From: Ruminococcus sp.
Lineage (GTDB): Bacteria; Bacillota; Clostridia; Lachnospirales; Lachnospiraceae
Direction: 5' to 3'
Length of the DNA: 64,000 nucleotides
Assembly: GCA_020024635.1 (NCBI GenBank)
Contig: JAHHTL010000002.1
Span: 27,835 to 91,834, forward strand
Of the stretch, positions 1 to 7,892 are shown piece after piece. Position 1 is the first letter of the stretch. Each line of letters opens with the position of its first letter. The position numbers and the translations under genes are program-made. The notes beneath the pieces were generated by a model. It searched no databases, was not told where the DNA came from, and was given only the letters and a program-made list of their open reading frames with translations.

Positions 1-311
1 ATGTGGGAAATTTAGTCTGTCCCGCGGAATTTGATACGGGTGCTTCAAAAAATGCAATGATTTTATCTGTACCAGAAGGACATGATAAACCGCTAAAATA
101 TCCACTAATGTTTTCCATTTGTGATGTAGTACTGATTAATAAAGTTGACGTTTTGCCATATTTTGATTTTGATATTGAAAAGTGCCGTGAATATGTACAT
201 ATGCGTAATCCGAAGGCAAAAGTGATCCCAATTTGCGCACGGACAGGAGAAGGAATGGAAGAATGGTACCGTTGGCTGAAAGAAGAAGTAAATACCTGGA
301 AAGGGAAATAA
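1..311 (+). CDS. hypB: Hydrogenase nickel incorporation GTPase HypB, C-terminal part
   Basis: This is the C-terminal third of HypB, the SIMIBI-class GTPase that works with HypA to load nickel into [NiFe] hydrogenase and sometimes other nickel enzymes. The reading frame is open from the first base, with the first full codon at position 3, so the gene is cut by the window edge and is not truncated in nature. Visible features are the segment GNLVCPAEFDTGA, typical of the HypB switch region, and INKVD (bases 138-152), the NKxD guanine-specificity motif. The segment ICARTGEGMEEW matches the family C-terminus. The stop lies 29 bases before the next gene, which has its own Shine-Dalgarno site, so the two are probably co-transcribed. 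Whether the N-terminus carries a metal-binding histidine stretch cannot be seen. Confidence 0.93.
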   Translation, partial: VGNLVCPAEFDTGASKNAMILSVPEGHDKPLKYPLMFSICDVVLINKVDVLPYFDFDIEKCREYVHMRNPKAKVIPICARTGEGMEEWYRWLKEEVNTWKGK

Positions 312-340
312 AGGAATAAGAAGGAAAAGGAGAATGAAGG

Positions 341-3013
341 ATGGCACAATTACGTTCTAAAATTGTGAAATTAGCGAAAATGGTGGGTGGTATTGCTGGT
401 GTGATGAATAAAATTGATGAAAATGCACCGGAGTATTATGCACTCGAATGTGTGGTCAGTGATGAACAGGCAGATGTGGCGCTGACAATGGGGCTTCGCA
501 AACCTCGGACGGTGGAATATGTTTCCCAAAAGTGTGGAAAGACAATCGAAGAAACACACAAAATATTAATGGAACTTTCTAAGATTGGTGTATGTAAAGT
601 TTGGCATGAGGATGGACAAGAATTATTTTGGGTTAATATTTTTGCACCGGGCATGTTGGAAATGATGGTCAACAATAGAGAACAGTTAGAAAAGTATCCA
701 CAAATTGGAAAGGCATTTGAAGCATATACTCGTACTAGGCTTGCTCCAATGACCCCAATGCTTCCAGAGGGAATGGCGATGATGCGAGTAATTCCGATAG
801 AATCAGCCATTGAAAACATACCAGGAGTCCAACCATGGGAAAAATTGTCCCACTACCTTGACAAATACGATAAGTTTAGCGTTTCAGACTGTTCTTGTCG
901 CGCATCTCGTCGCCATTTAGATGAGGGATGTGGTCATTTGGAACAAGATCTTTGTATACAGATGGGATCAGGGGCGGAATATTATATCAATACAGGTCGA
1001 GCCAGAGAAATTACAAGAGAAGAGGCCGAGGAAATTATCCATCGAGCAGAAGAAATGGGATTGATGCATGAAATGCCACATACAGAAGAATGTGGAGAGG
1101 CGTTTGCTATTTGTAATTGCTGTGGATGTTCTTGTTTTTCTATGCGTATTGCATCGATGTTTAAAACACCGGATGCTATTCGTTCAAATTTCTGTGCAGA
1201 AGTGAATACAGCTAACTGTGTAGCCTGTGGACAGTGTGTGGAAAATTGTCCGGTGAATGCGATTCAATTAGGGCAGCGCTTATGTGCAAAAGAACCGCTA
1301 CCAGAGAAAAAGGAACGTACGGTTCGAGATCATATATGGGGGAAAAAAGACTGGAATGTAGATTATCGTGAAAATAGAAAAGACGTAGCGGAAGAAGGAA
1401 CATCTCCGTGTAAAACAGCCTGTCCAGCGCATATTGCAGTGCAAGGATATATTAAGCTTGCCAGCCAGGGGCGCTACAAAGAAGCCTTGGAACTGATCAA
1501 AAAAGAAAATCCATTTCCAGCGGTATGCGGTCGAATCTGTCCACATGGCTGTGAGAGTGAATGTACCAGAGGAGATATTGACGAACCGATTGCAATTGAT
1601 GAGATCAAGAAGTTTATTGCAGATCAAGAGTTAGATAGCAATCAGCGGTTTATCCCAGAGAAACGTCATGATTATGGTAGAAAGATTGCGGTTGTAGGAG
1701 CAGGCCCTGCGGGACTTTCTTGTGCCTATTATCTTGCCATTGACGGTTATGCAGTTACAGTGTTTGAAAAGCAAGAAAAATTAGGGGGAATGTTGACCTT
1801 AGGAATTCCGGCTTTCCGTCTAGAGAAAAATGTAGTAGATGCAGAAATCGATATTTTAAGAGAGATGGGGGTAGAGTTTAAGACAGGAATCGAAGTAGGA
1901 AAAGATCTTACATTAGATGAGCTAAGAAACCAAGGATATGAGGCTTTCTATCTTGCAATTGGCGCACAAGGAGGACGGTCGCTTGGAGTAGAAGGGGAAA
2001 ATGCACTTGGTGTAATTACTGGGGTAGAGTTTTTGCGAGATGTAAATCTTGGAAAAGAGGTACAACTTTCAGGAAAAGCGGTTGTCATAGGTGGTGGAAA
2101 TGTTGCCATTGATGTAGCACGTACAGCGACACGAACAGGAGCATCCGAAGTTTCCATGTTCTGTCTGGAAAGCAGAAAAGAAATGCCGGCTCTAACAGAA
2201 GAAATAGAAGAAACCTTAGAAGAAGGAATTTCCATTGAAAACAGTTGGGGACCAAAGCGCATTCTTGTGGAAAATGGAAAGGTTACAGGTGTAGAATTTA
2301 AGAAATGTGTCTCTGTTTTCGATGAGAATGGACGTTTTGCACCAAAATATGATGAAAACAATACGATTATCGTAGAAGCACAAACTGTACTTATATCAAT
2401 TGGTCAGTCCATTCAGTGGGGAGGACTTCTAGAAGGAAGTGCTGTAGAAATCAATCCAAATAGAACGGCAAAGGCAGATGCACATACCTATCAAACGGCT
2501 CAAAAGGATGTATTTGTAGGTGGAGATGCCTATACAGGACCGAAATTTGCAATCCATGCGATCGCAGCAGGAAAAGAAGGTGCAATTTCTATCCATCGTT
2601 ATGTACAACCAGGACAAAGTTTGACCTTTGGACGAGATCGACGAGAGTACCATGCCTTTGATAAAAATAACATTGTTGTGGAAGGATTTGACAATACGGC
2701 ACGTCAAAAGATAGGTCATAATCCAGCGGCCAAAAATTCTTTTAAAGATGATCGCATTACATTTACAGAAGAACAAATGAAAAAAGAAACAGAACGTTGC
2801 CTTGGATGTGGAGCGGCACAAGTAGATGCGTATATGTGTGTGGGATGTGGACAGTGTACAACAAAATGTAAATTTGATGCTATCCACCTTATACGAAAAT
2901 ACGATAATACACCGGACACCTATGAAAAACTTCCAATGAAAATGGCTGCAAATGCCGTGAAACGTGCAGGGAAAATTGTTGCTACGGGTGTAAAAGAAAT
3001 CGGAAAAAATTAG
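341..3013 (+). CDS. Multidomain Fe-S/FAD NAD(P)-dependent oxidoreductase (GltD-like fusion)
   Basis: This 890-residue protein is a soluble flavin and iron-sulfur oxidoreductase. Residues 1-285 carry a winged-helix-like stretch and a cysteine-rich region (CSCR near 184, CNCCGCSC near 259). A [4Fe-4S] ferredoxin motif follows at C293, C296, C299 and C303. A dihydropyrimidine dehydrogenase/GltD-type Fe-S domain lies at about 356-425. An FAD-binding GAGPAG motif is at about 453 and a second dinucleotide fold with GGGNVA at about 584. A C-terminal ferredoxin-like module starts at C820. The architecture suggests electrons move between NAD(P)H and ferredoxin-like carriers through FAD, as in the beta subunit of glutamate synthase or NfnB, but the true substrate is unknown. 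It sits between hypB and hypA, so a link to hydrogen or formate metabolism is plausible. The start at 341 follows a purine-rich ribosome site. Confidence 0.85.
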   Translation: MAQLRSKIVKLAKMVGGIAGVMNKIDENAPEYYALECVVSDEQADVALTMGLRKPRTVEYVSQKCGKTIEETHKILMELSKIGVCKVWHEDGQELFWVNIFAPGMLEMMVNNREQLEKYPQIGKAFEAYTRTRLAPMTPMLPEGMAMMRVIPIESAIENIPGVQPWEKLSHYLDKYDKFSVSDCSCRASRRHLDEGCGHLEQDLCIQMGSGAEYYINTGRAREITREEAEEIIHRAEEMGLMHEMPHTEECGEAFAICNCCGCSCFSMRIASMFKTPDAIRSNFCAEVNTANCVACGQCVENCPVNAIQLGQRLCAKEPLPEKKERTVRDHIWGKKDWNVDYRENRKDVAEEGTSPCKTACPAHIAVQGYIKLASQGRYKEALELIKKENPFPAVCGRICPHGCESECTRGDIDEPIAIDEIKKFIADQELDSNQRFIPEKRHDYGRKIAVVGAGPAGLSCAYYLAIDGYAVTVFEKQEKLGGMLTLGIPAFRLEKNVVDAEIDILREMGVEFKTGIEVGKDLTLDELRNQGYEAFYLAIGAQGGRSLGVEGENALGVITGVEFLRDVNLGKEVQLSGKAVVIGGGNVAIDVARTATRTGASEVSMFCLESRKEMPALTEEIEETLEEGISIENSWGPKRILVENGKVTGVEFKKCVSVFDENGRFAPKYDENNTIIVEAQTVLISIGQSIQWGGLLEGSAVEINPNRTAKADAHTYQTAQKDVFVGGDAYTGPKFAIHAIAAGKEGAISIHRYVQPGQSLTFGRDRREYHAFDKNNIVVEGFDNTARQKIGHNPAAKNSFKDDRITFTEEQMKKETERCLGCGAAQVDAYMCVGCGQCTTKCKFDAIHLIRKYDNTPDTYEKLPMKMAANAVKRAGKIVATGVKEIGKN

Positions 3014-3035
3014 AACTTATGTCTGGAGGAAGAGC

Positions 3036-3377
3036 ATGCACGAACTGGGAGTTATAAGTTCAATGGTTAAGACAATAGAAGAAATCATAAAAGAAGAGGG
3101 TTTTACAGAAGTACAAAAGCTTGTATTAGAAGTAGGAGAACTGTCTGGAGTAGTACCACATTATATGGAAGTATGCTTTCCGGCAGCGGTTTATAAAACT
3201 TTTATGGAAAACACGGTATTAGAAATGGAGACTGTACCGGGAATCGTAAAGTGCAAAGACTGTGGAAGAGAATTTAACGCGGTGGCTCAAGATTTTCGTT
3301 GCCCGAAATGTGGGAGCAATGATATGGAAATCCTCTCGGGAAATGATGTGATGATTAAAGAACTTCTATGTAGTTAA
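3036..3377 (+). CDS. hypA: Hydrogenase maturation nickel metallochaperone HypA
   Basis: At 113 residues this is the normal length for HypA, which passes nickel to hydrogenase precursors with HypB. The N-terminal Met-His-Glu is intact, and His2 is the known nickel ligand. The zinc site is formed by two CxxC pairs, C73/C76 and C89/C92. A GGAGGAAGAG ribosome-binding site precedes the ATG by a few bases. The gene follows the large oxidoreductase by 22 bases and ends the operon, since a strong hairpin terminator comes next. No hydrogenase structural subunit is in view. It would have to lie upstream of the window or elsewhere. Confidence 0.95.
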   Translation: MHELGVISSMVKTIEEIIKEEGFTEVQKLVLEVGELSGVVPHYMEVCFPAAVYKTFMENTVLEMETVPGIVKCKDCGREFNAVAQDFRCPKCGSNDMEILSGNDVMIKELLCS

Positions 3378-3390
3378 AAGGATAAAAAGA

Positions 3391-3420
3391 CAAAATGGAT
3401 AGCGTTTGCTATCCATTTTG
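3391..3420. terminator. Bidirectional terminator between hypA and hsp20
   Basis: A perfect 13-bp inverted repeat (CAAAATGGATAGC, loop GTTT, then its complement) lies between the convergent hypA and hsp20 genes. The arms end in A- and T-rich sequence on both sides, so it can serve either strand. Confidence 0.85.
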
Positions 3421-3432
3421 CATGATCACAGC

Positions 3433-3852
3433 TTATTCAATTGCTATTCTTGTCTGAGATGTAACATTTTGAGGAGCTTTTTTCGGAATGAGCAATTTTA
3501 GAACGCCATCGGAAAATGCAGCTTTGATGTCCTCTTTTGTAACATCCTTTCCTACATAAAATTTTCTAGTACAGTTTCCAGTGTATCTTTCTCGACGGAT
3601 ACAATTTCCTTTCTGATCTTTTTCTTCGTTTGTCTGATCTTTCACTGCACTGATGCAAAGATATCCATCTTTTAAATCAGCGGAAATATCTTCTTTTGTA
3701 TATCCAGGAAGTTCCATTTCAACCATATAGTTTCCGTCTTTTTCATGAATGTCTGTTTTCATGATCTGTGCGGAGGTGTTTTCAAATGGACGTGTAAAGA
3801 AAGGATCCTGAAACATCTCATCAAAAAAATTATTTCTGTTTGCTAATAACAT
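3433..3852 (-). CDS. Small heat-shock protein, Hsp20/alpha-crystallin family
   Basis: This 139-residue protein is an ATP-independent holdase chaperone that binds unfolding proteins. It has a short N-terminus rich in Phe (FFDEMFQDPFF), then an alpha-crystallin domain from about residue 30. Family signatures are visible: MVEMELPGYTKEDI in the early beta strands and AAFSDGVLKLLIPK, the conserved GVLxLxxPK-type strand near the C-terminus. An AAGGAGGT ribosome-binding site precedes the ATG. It is a single-gene unit facing hypA and has a consensus promoter overlapped by a CIRCE-like inverted repeat, which implies HrcA-type heat-shock control. Confidence 0.95.
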   Translation of the reverse strand: MLLANRNNFFDEMFQDPFFTRPFENTSAQIMKTDIHEKDGNYMVEMELPGYTKEDISADLKDGYLCISAVKDQTNEEKDQKGNCIRRERYTGNCTRKFYVGKDVTKEDIKAAFSDGVLKLLIPKKAPQNVTSQTRIAIE

Positions 3853-3896
3853 AAGTCATACCTCCTTGAAAAACATTTGTTTTATTTGTTCTATAT

Positions 3897-3941
3897 ATTA
3901 TATAACATATATTATTAGCAATGTCAACAGGTGAGTGCTAA
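3897..3941 (-). promoter_or_regulatory. hsp20 promoter with overlapping CIRCE-like operator
   Basis: On the minus strand TTGACA (3927-3922) is followed after 17 bases by TATATA (3904-3899), with an extended TGT just before it. The bases 3915-3941 form an inverted repeat with exact CIRCE geometry, 9 bases, 9-base spacer, 9 bases. The GAGTGCTAA arm (3933-3941) is perfect. The opposite arm, TTAGCAATG, matches TTAGCACTC at its first six bases. The operator covers the -35 element, consistent with HrcA repression relieved by heat (inference from the known CIRCE system). Confidence 0.85.
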
Positions 3942-3967
3942 TTTTCTAAAAAAATAAAAATAGAAGT

Positions 3968-3996
3968 TTTTCAAGGTACATCGGTTATGCTACAAT
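3968..3996 (+). promoter_or_regulatory. Promoter for the YgjP-like gene
   Basis: TTTTCA and TACAAT are separated by 17 bases, and a TG lies one base before the -10 (extended -10). It is 60 bases upstream of the start codon at 4056. Confidence 0.6.
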
Positions 3997-4055
3997 AACG
4001 TTATACAAAATAAGATGTTGCGAGGAAAAACGGATAGATTGCTTTGGGATAGAGG

Positions 4056-4604
4056 ATGAATATGAATCAGTTGGAACATGTGGAGGTTATACAAAGTAAC
4101 CGTAAGACAATGTCCATTCAAATAAAAAAAACAGGACAAGTGATAGTTCGTGCGCCGTATTGGATGAAGGATGCGGATATTCACAGGGTTGTGAAGGATA
4201 GAGAAGAATGGATCAAAAAACATTTAAAAATAGTAGAAGAAGAAAAAAAACATCAAATGTGTATCAGTGAAGAAGAGGTGCAAGAACTTGTGCGCAAAGC
4301 AAAGAGGATACTACCACAAAAAGTGTCTTACTATGCAGAAAAGATAGGAGTTACATACGGACGGATTACGATCAGGCATCAAAAGACTAGATGGGGAAGT
4401 TGTAGTTCTAAAGGAAATCTTAATTTTAATTGTGTACTGATGATGGCGCCGGAAGAAGTGCAAGATTACATTGTGGTACATGAACTGTGTCATAGGAAAG
4501 AAATGAATCATTCAAAAAAATTTTGGGACGAAGTAGAGAAGATTTTGCCGGAATACAGAAAACAAGAACAGTGGCTAAAAACAAAAGGGCGTGTATTGAT
4601 TTAA
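4056..4604 (+). CDS. YgjP-like (DUF45) zinc metallopeptidase
   Basis: This 182-residue protein belongs to the YgjP/WLM-related DUF45 family of small soluble metal-dependent peptidases. The central evidence is VVHELCHRKEMNHSKKFW near the C-terminus, which contains HExxH (HELCH) and a third histidine downstream as a likely zinc ligand. The preceding KTRWGSCSSKGNLNFN is the other conserved block of the family. There is no signal peptide or membrane segment, so it is probably cytosolic. An in-frame ATG also occurs two codons later. The physiological substrate is unknown. It has its own promoter, and the next gene follows after a short gap. Confidence 0.85.
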   Translation: MNMNQLEHVEVIQSNRKTMSIQIKKTGQVIVRAPYWMKDADIHRVVKDREEWIKKHLKIVEEEKKHQMCISEEEVQELVRKAKRILPQKVSYYAEKIGVTYGRITIRHQKTRWGSCSSKGNLNFNCVLMMAPEEVQDYIVVHELCHRKEMNHSKKFWDEVEKILPEYRKQEQWLKTKGRVLI

Positions 4605-4640
4605 TTTCAAATATTCAAAACAGTGGTTAGGAAAGTTAGA

Positions 4641-5840
4641 ATGAAAGAACAAAAAGACTGGTTTACGGGGATAGATTATTATAATAATTATAAAGAGAAA
4701 GAAATTCAGGTGGAAAAACTTGAAATTAGCAAAACAATTGATCTCCATGCTCATGTGCAGGTAGAACTGTGGTATGTACTGGATGGAATCGCGAAGATGG
4801 ATGTGAATGGGAAAACGTATCCCTTGGAAAAAAATGCATTTTTATGTTTGTATGCGCATCATCTTTATCAAGTTTATGAAATTAAAGAAAGCTTAAAAGT
4901 AATTAGAATTCGATTTTTTATCGGTTTATTTATGCATATGATGTGGGAAAAACATGAATCTGCCACACATGCCCAGTTGGTTTATGAAACCAAACCAATC
5001 ATTGATGGGAACTGTGACAAACATATTAAAGAACTGTTTCTAAGTATTTGCAAGGAACAGGAAGAGGAAAAATTTGGAGCACGCAATATGATTGTTTATC
5101 GGGTGCTGGAATTGCATACGTTATATTGTCGTTATGCTTTGGAGGATACAAGAAAGGTGGATGAAAAAGACATATGGTATATCATTCAACAAATTTTGGT
5201 ATCACCGGCAAAATCTTATAAAATCGATGAAGCAGCAAACAAGCTAGGTTATCATCCCAATTACTTAAATCAGAAATTAAAACAATTGTGCGGAATGACT
5301 TTTTTGGAGCTAAAGCAGTTTGCGAAGGTATTAAATGTATGTGCACTGCTCCATTTTGAAGAACTGGAAATTTCCTATATTATTGAGCAATTAGGGGATT
5401 GTTCCAAGGCAACTTTTTACCGTATTTTTGAAGAATATACAGGGATGAGTCCAACAACTTACCAGAAGAAAATGATTTTAGACCAAGAGCATTATTATCA
5501 TGGTCAAGATCGCTTTTTGAAAATACTTCAATATTTGTCATTTTACTTTACCGGCAACATTACAATACAGGATTGTGCACAAGAATTAAATATCAAAGAA
5601 TATGCAATTGAACAATTATTAAAGGATTACGATCTAACTTTTAAAACATTACTAGAAGATATTCGGTTTCTATATGCAAAAACCTTAATTGAGACAACAG
5701 ACATCCCACTGACAACTATTGCAATGGATTGCGGATTTGGTAGCTTGTCTACCTTTCAGAGAGTATTTCAAAATAAACGAAATTGTATGCCTAGTGAATA
5801 TCGAAAAAAGATAAAAACCTTAAAAAATGAGAATAATTAA
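4641..5840 (+). CDS. AraC-family regulator with two tandem DNA-binding domains
   Basis: The protein (399 residues from this start) begins with a cupin-like sensory domain (about 25-110) containing the LHAHVQVELWYVLDG segment typical of AraC effector domains. Two AraC-type DNA-binding units then follow. The first is at about 176-278, with HPNYLNQKLKQLCGMTF and CSKATFYRIFEEYTGMSP. The second is at about 290-393 and ends in FGSLSTFQRVFQNKRNCMPSEYRKK. AraC proteins normally have one such unit and are about 290 residues long. An upstream in-frame GTG at 4623 lacks a ribosome site, whereas the ATG at 4641 is preceded by AGGAAAG. It lies 68 bases upstream of the flavin reductase gene, whose promoter has a poor -35, so it probably activates that gene (inference). 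Confidence 0.85.
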   Translation: MKEQKDWFTGIDYYNNYKEKEIQVEKLEISKTIDLHAHVQVELWYVLDGIAKMDVNGKTYPLEKNAFLCLYAHHLYQVYEIKESLKVIRIRFFIGLFMHMMWEKHESATHAQLVYETKPIIDGNCDKHIKELFLSICKEQEEEKFGARNMIVYRVLELHTLYCRYALEDTRKVDEKDIWYIIQQILVSPAKSYKIDEAANKLGYHPNYLNQKLKQLCGMTFLELKQFAKVLNVCALLHFEELEISYIIEQLGDCSKATFYRIFEEYTGMSPTTYQKKMILDQEHYYHGQDRFLKILQYLSFYFTGNITIQDCAQELNIKEYAIEQLLKDYDLTFKTLLEDIRFLYAKTLIETTDIPLTTIAMDCGFGSLSTFQRVFQNKRNCMPSEYRKKIKTLKNENN

Positions 5841-5852
5841 ACTTAAAATGAA

Positions 5853-5881
5853 TGTTAGAATGCTCTATTGCGAGTTATAAT
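5853..5881 (+). promoter_or_regulatory. Activator-type promoter of the enoate reductase-like gene
   Basis: A perfect TATAAT lies at 5876-5881, but the corresponding -35 (TGTTAG at 5853-5858) is far from consensus. A good -10 with a poor -35 is typical of activator-dependent promoters and fits control by the AraC-type protein just upstream (inference). Confidence 0.5.
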
Positions 5882-5908
5882 GTATTTAGATAAATTTAGG
5901 AGGTTCTT

Positions 5909-7843
5909 ATGAAGTATAATAATTTGTTTCAACCTTGTGATATACGTGGGTTGCATATGAAAAATCGTATTATTCTTCCGGCCATGGGAACAAGAATGGC
6001 TGGAGAGCATGGAGAGATCACACCTCGCTTGATCGCGTATCATAAAGCGCGTGCAAAAGGTGGTTGCGGGTTAAATATTGTGGAAGTAGCAGCGGTACAT
6101 ACACCGAGTGCACCAGCACATTTCGTGTCTATTAGTGAGGATTCCCATATCGAAGGACATAAGAAACTAACCGATGCGATTCATGAAGCCGGTGGAAAAG
6201 CAGGAATTCAATTATGGCAGGGAAGTATTGCAGTAGGGATGGATCCAAAAGCGAAAATGTTTGTAGTAGATGACATGAATTTTGGAGAATTTACATTACC
6301 GGCAATTACAAAAGAAGAAATCAAGGAAGTCGTAGAAGCATACGGGAAAGCGGCCAAAAGAGTTGCACTTGCGGGGTATGACTGCGTAGAATTTCATTGT
6401 GCACACAATTACCTGCCACATTCTTTCTTAAGTGGTGGACTAAACCATAGAACAGATGAATATGGCGGAAGTTTTGAAAATCGTTCTCGTTTTCCATTAG
6501 AATGTATTCGTGCAATTCGTGAAAACATGCCAGAGGATATGCCATTGTTTATGCGTATTGATGCCCATGACGACTGTTTGCCAAATGGATTGACAATTGA
6601 CGAAGTGATTGCATTTTGTAAGCTTGCTCAAAAAGAAGGCGTAGATGTTTTGGATGTATCAAGAGGAAATATCATTACATCAGCTACTGTTTACGAGGTA
6701 CCGCCATTAGATGTACCAAGAGGATTTAATGTTGCAAATGCAGAAAAGATTCGTAAAGAAACAGGGATGTTAACGATTGCTGTTGGAAGAATTAATACTC
6801 CAGAGCAGGCAGAAGAGATCCTTGCAAAGAAAAAAGCAGATTTTGTAGTTATAGGAAGAGGACAGCTTGCGGATCCAGAATTCTCTATAAAGGCAGAGGA
6901 AGGAAGAGCACAAGATATTGTACATTGTGTTGGATGTAATCAGGGATGTTACGATGGATTCTGTGATTTGGAAAATCGCTCGTTTATTACTTGCCTGCGA
7001 AACCCAATGATCGGACATGAAGAAGAGTGGGAGATCAAATCTACAGAGGCTCCGAAACGTGTTGCGATTATCGGAGGAGGTATGGCAGGATTAGAAGCAG
7101 CTAAAATTTTAAAACAAAGAGGTCATCAGCCAGAAATTTTTGAAGCAGGAAGTCAGTTAGGCGGGCAGATTATTACAGCAGGAAAAGCGCCTGGAAAACA
7201 AGAAATGGAAATGGCAGCACATGCATTTGGAAAACAAGTTGAATCCATGGGAGTTCCAGTACACTACAACACAAAAGTTGATGCAAAGATGTTAAAACAG
7301 GAAGTATTTGATGAAGTAATCATTGCGGCAGGTGCGAAACCAGTGGAAATCTCGCTTCCGGGAGCAGAAAAAAAATGCATGGCAGATTCTCATTCCGTAT
7401 TAAATGGAACGAAAGAAGTAAAAGGTCGTGTATGTGTAATAGGTGGAGGACTTGTAGGCCTTGAGGTGGCTGACTACTTAGCGGAAAAACAGCATGAAGT
7501 TCACGTTGTTGAGATGATGGATGAAGCTGGAAAAGATTTAGGAAACTTACGAAAAATCTGTGTAAACGAAAAGCTCAATAAACTTGGGGTAGACATACAG
7601 TGTAATAGTAAATGTGTTGCTGTTACAGAGGAAGGTGTACAGATTGAGACAGATGGAAAAATAAAAGTAGTCAATTGCGACAGTGTAGTTATTGCAATTG
7701 GAGCACGTTCTCGGGATATGGAAGATGTGAAAACATATTGCGAAGAAAATAAGATTCCGGTTCATGTTATCGGTGATGCAAAAAAAGCAAGAAGAGCATT
7801 GAATGCAATAGAGGAAGCATTCGAAGTTGCGCGTACAATATAA
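5909..7843 (+). CDS. NADH:flavin oxidoreductase of the 2,4-dienoyl-CoA/enoate reductase family, BaiCD/BaiH-like
   Basis: This 644-residue enzyme has the three-part layout of 2,4-dienoyl-CoA reductase: an Old Yellow Enzyme-type FMN barrel (1-335), a [4Fe-4S] site (C340, C343, C347, C362), and FAD (GGGMAG near 390) and NAD(P) (GGGLVG) domains. Barrel motifs include EFHCAHNYLPHSFLSGGLNHR and RTDEYGGSFENR. These, plus the CVGCNQGCYD cluster and the EVPP segment, closely recall from memory the bile-acid enoate oxidoreductases BaiCD and BaiH. No other bai genes are visible, so the substrate could equally be another alpha,beta-unsaturated acid or CoA ester. An AGGAGG ribosome site precedes the ATG, and a terminator follows. 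Family assignment is firm; substrate assignment is weak. Confidence 0.88.
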   Translation: MKYNNLFQPCDIRGLHMKNRIILPAMGTRMAGEHGEITPRLIAYHKARAKGGCGLNIVEVAAVHTPSAPAHFVSISEDSHIEGHKKLTDAIHEAGGKAGIQLWQGSIAVGMDPKAKMFVVDDMNFGEFTLPAITKEEIKEVVEAYGKAAKRVALAGYDCVEFHCAHNYLPHSFLSGGLNHRTDEYGGSFENRSRFPLECIRAIRENMPEDMPLFMRIDAHDDCLPNGLTIDEVIAFCKLAQKEGVDVLDVSRGNIITSATVYEVPPLDVPRGFNVANAEKIRKETGMLTIAVGRINTPEQAEEILAKKKADFVVIGRGQLADPEFSIKAEEGRAQDIVHCVGCNQGCYDGFCDLENRSFITCLRNPMIGHEEEWEIKSTEAPKRVAIIGGGMAGLEAAKILKQRGHQPEIFEAGSQLGGQIITAGKAPGKQEMEMAAHAFGKQVESMGVPVHYNTKVDAKMLKQEVFDEVIIAAGAKPVEISLPGAEKKCMADSHSVLNGTKEVKGRVCVIGGGLVGLEVADYLAEKQHEVHVVEMMDEAGKDLGNLRKICVNEKLNKLGVDIQCNSKCVAVTEEGVQIETDGKIKVVNCDSVVIAIGARSRDMEDVKTYCEENKIPVHVIGDAKKARRALNAIEEAFEVARTI

Positions 7844-7853
7844 AAATAAAAGA

Positions 7854-7890
7854 AGCCCTAGTCTTCCAGATCGGAAGGTTAGGGCTAAAA
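7854..7890. terminator. Terminator between the convergent enoate reductase-like and COG2509 genes
   Basis: The inverted repeat AGCCCTA...TAGGGCT, with an inner CTTCC/GGAAG stem, lies at 7854-7886. It is followed by AAAATTTT and is flanked by A-rich sequence on the other side. It probably serves both genes. Confidence 0.75.
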
Positions 7891-7892
7891 TT

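Noticed and set aside
1..311. HypB fragment as a pseudogene
   Set aside because: The frame is open to the window edge, so it is cut by the window.
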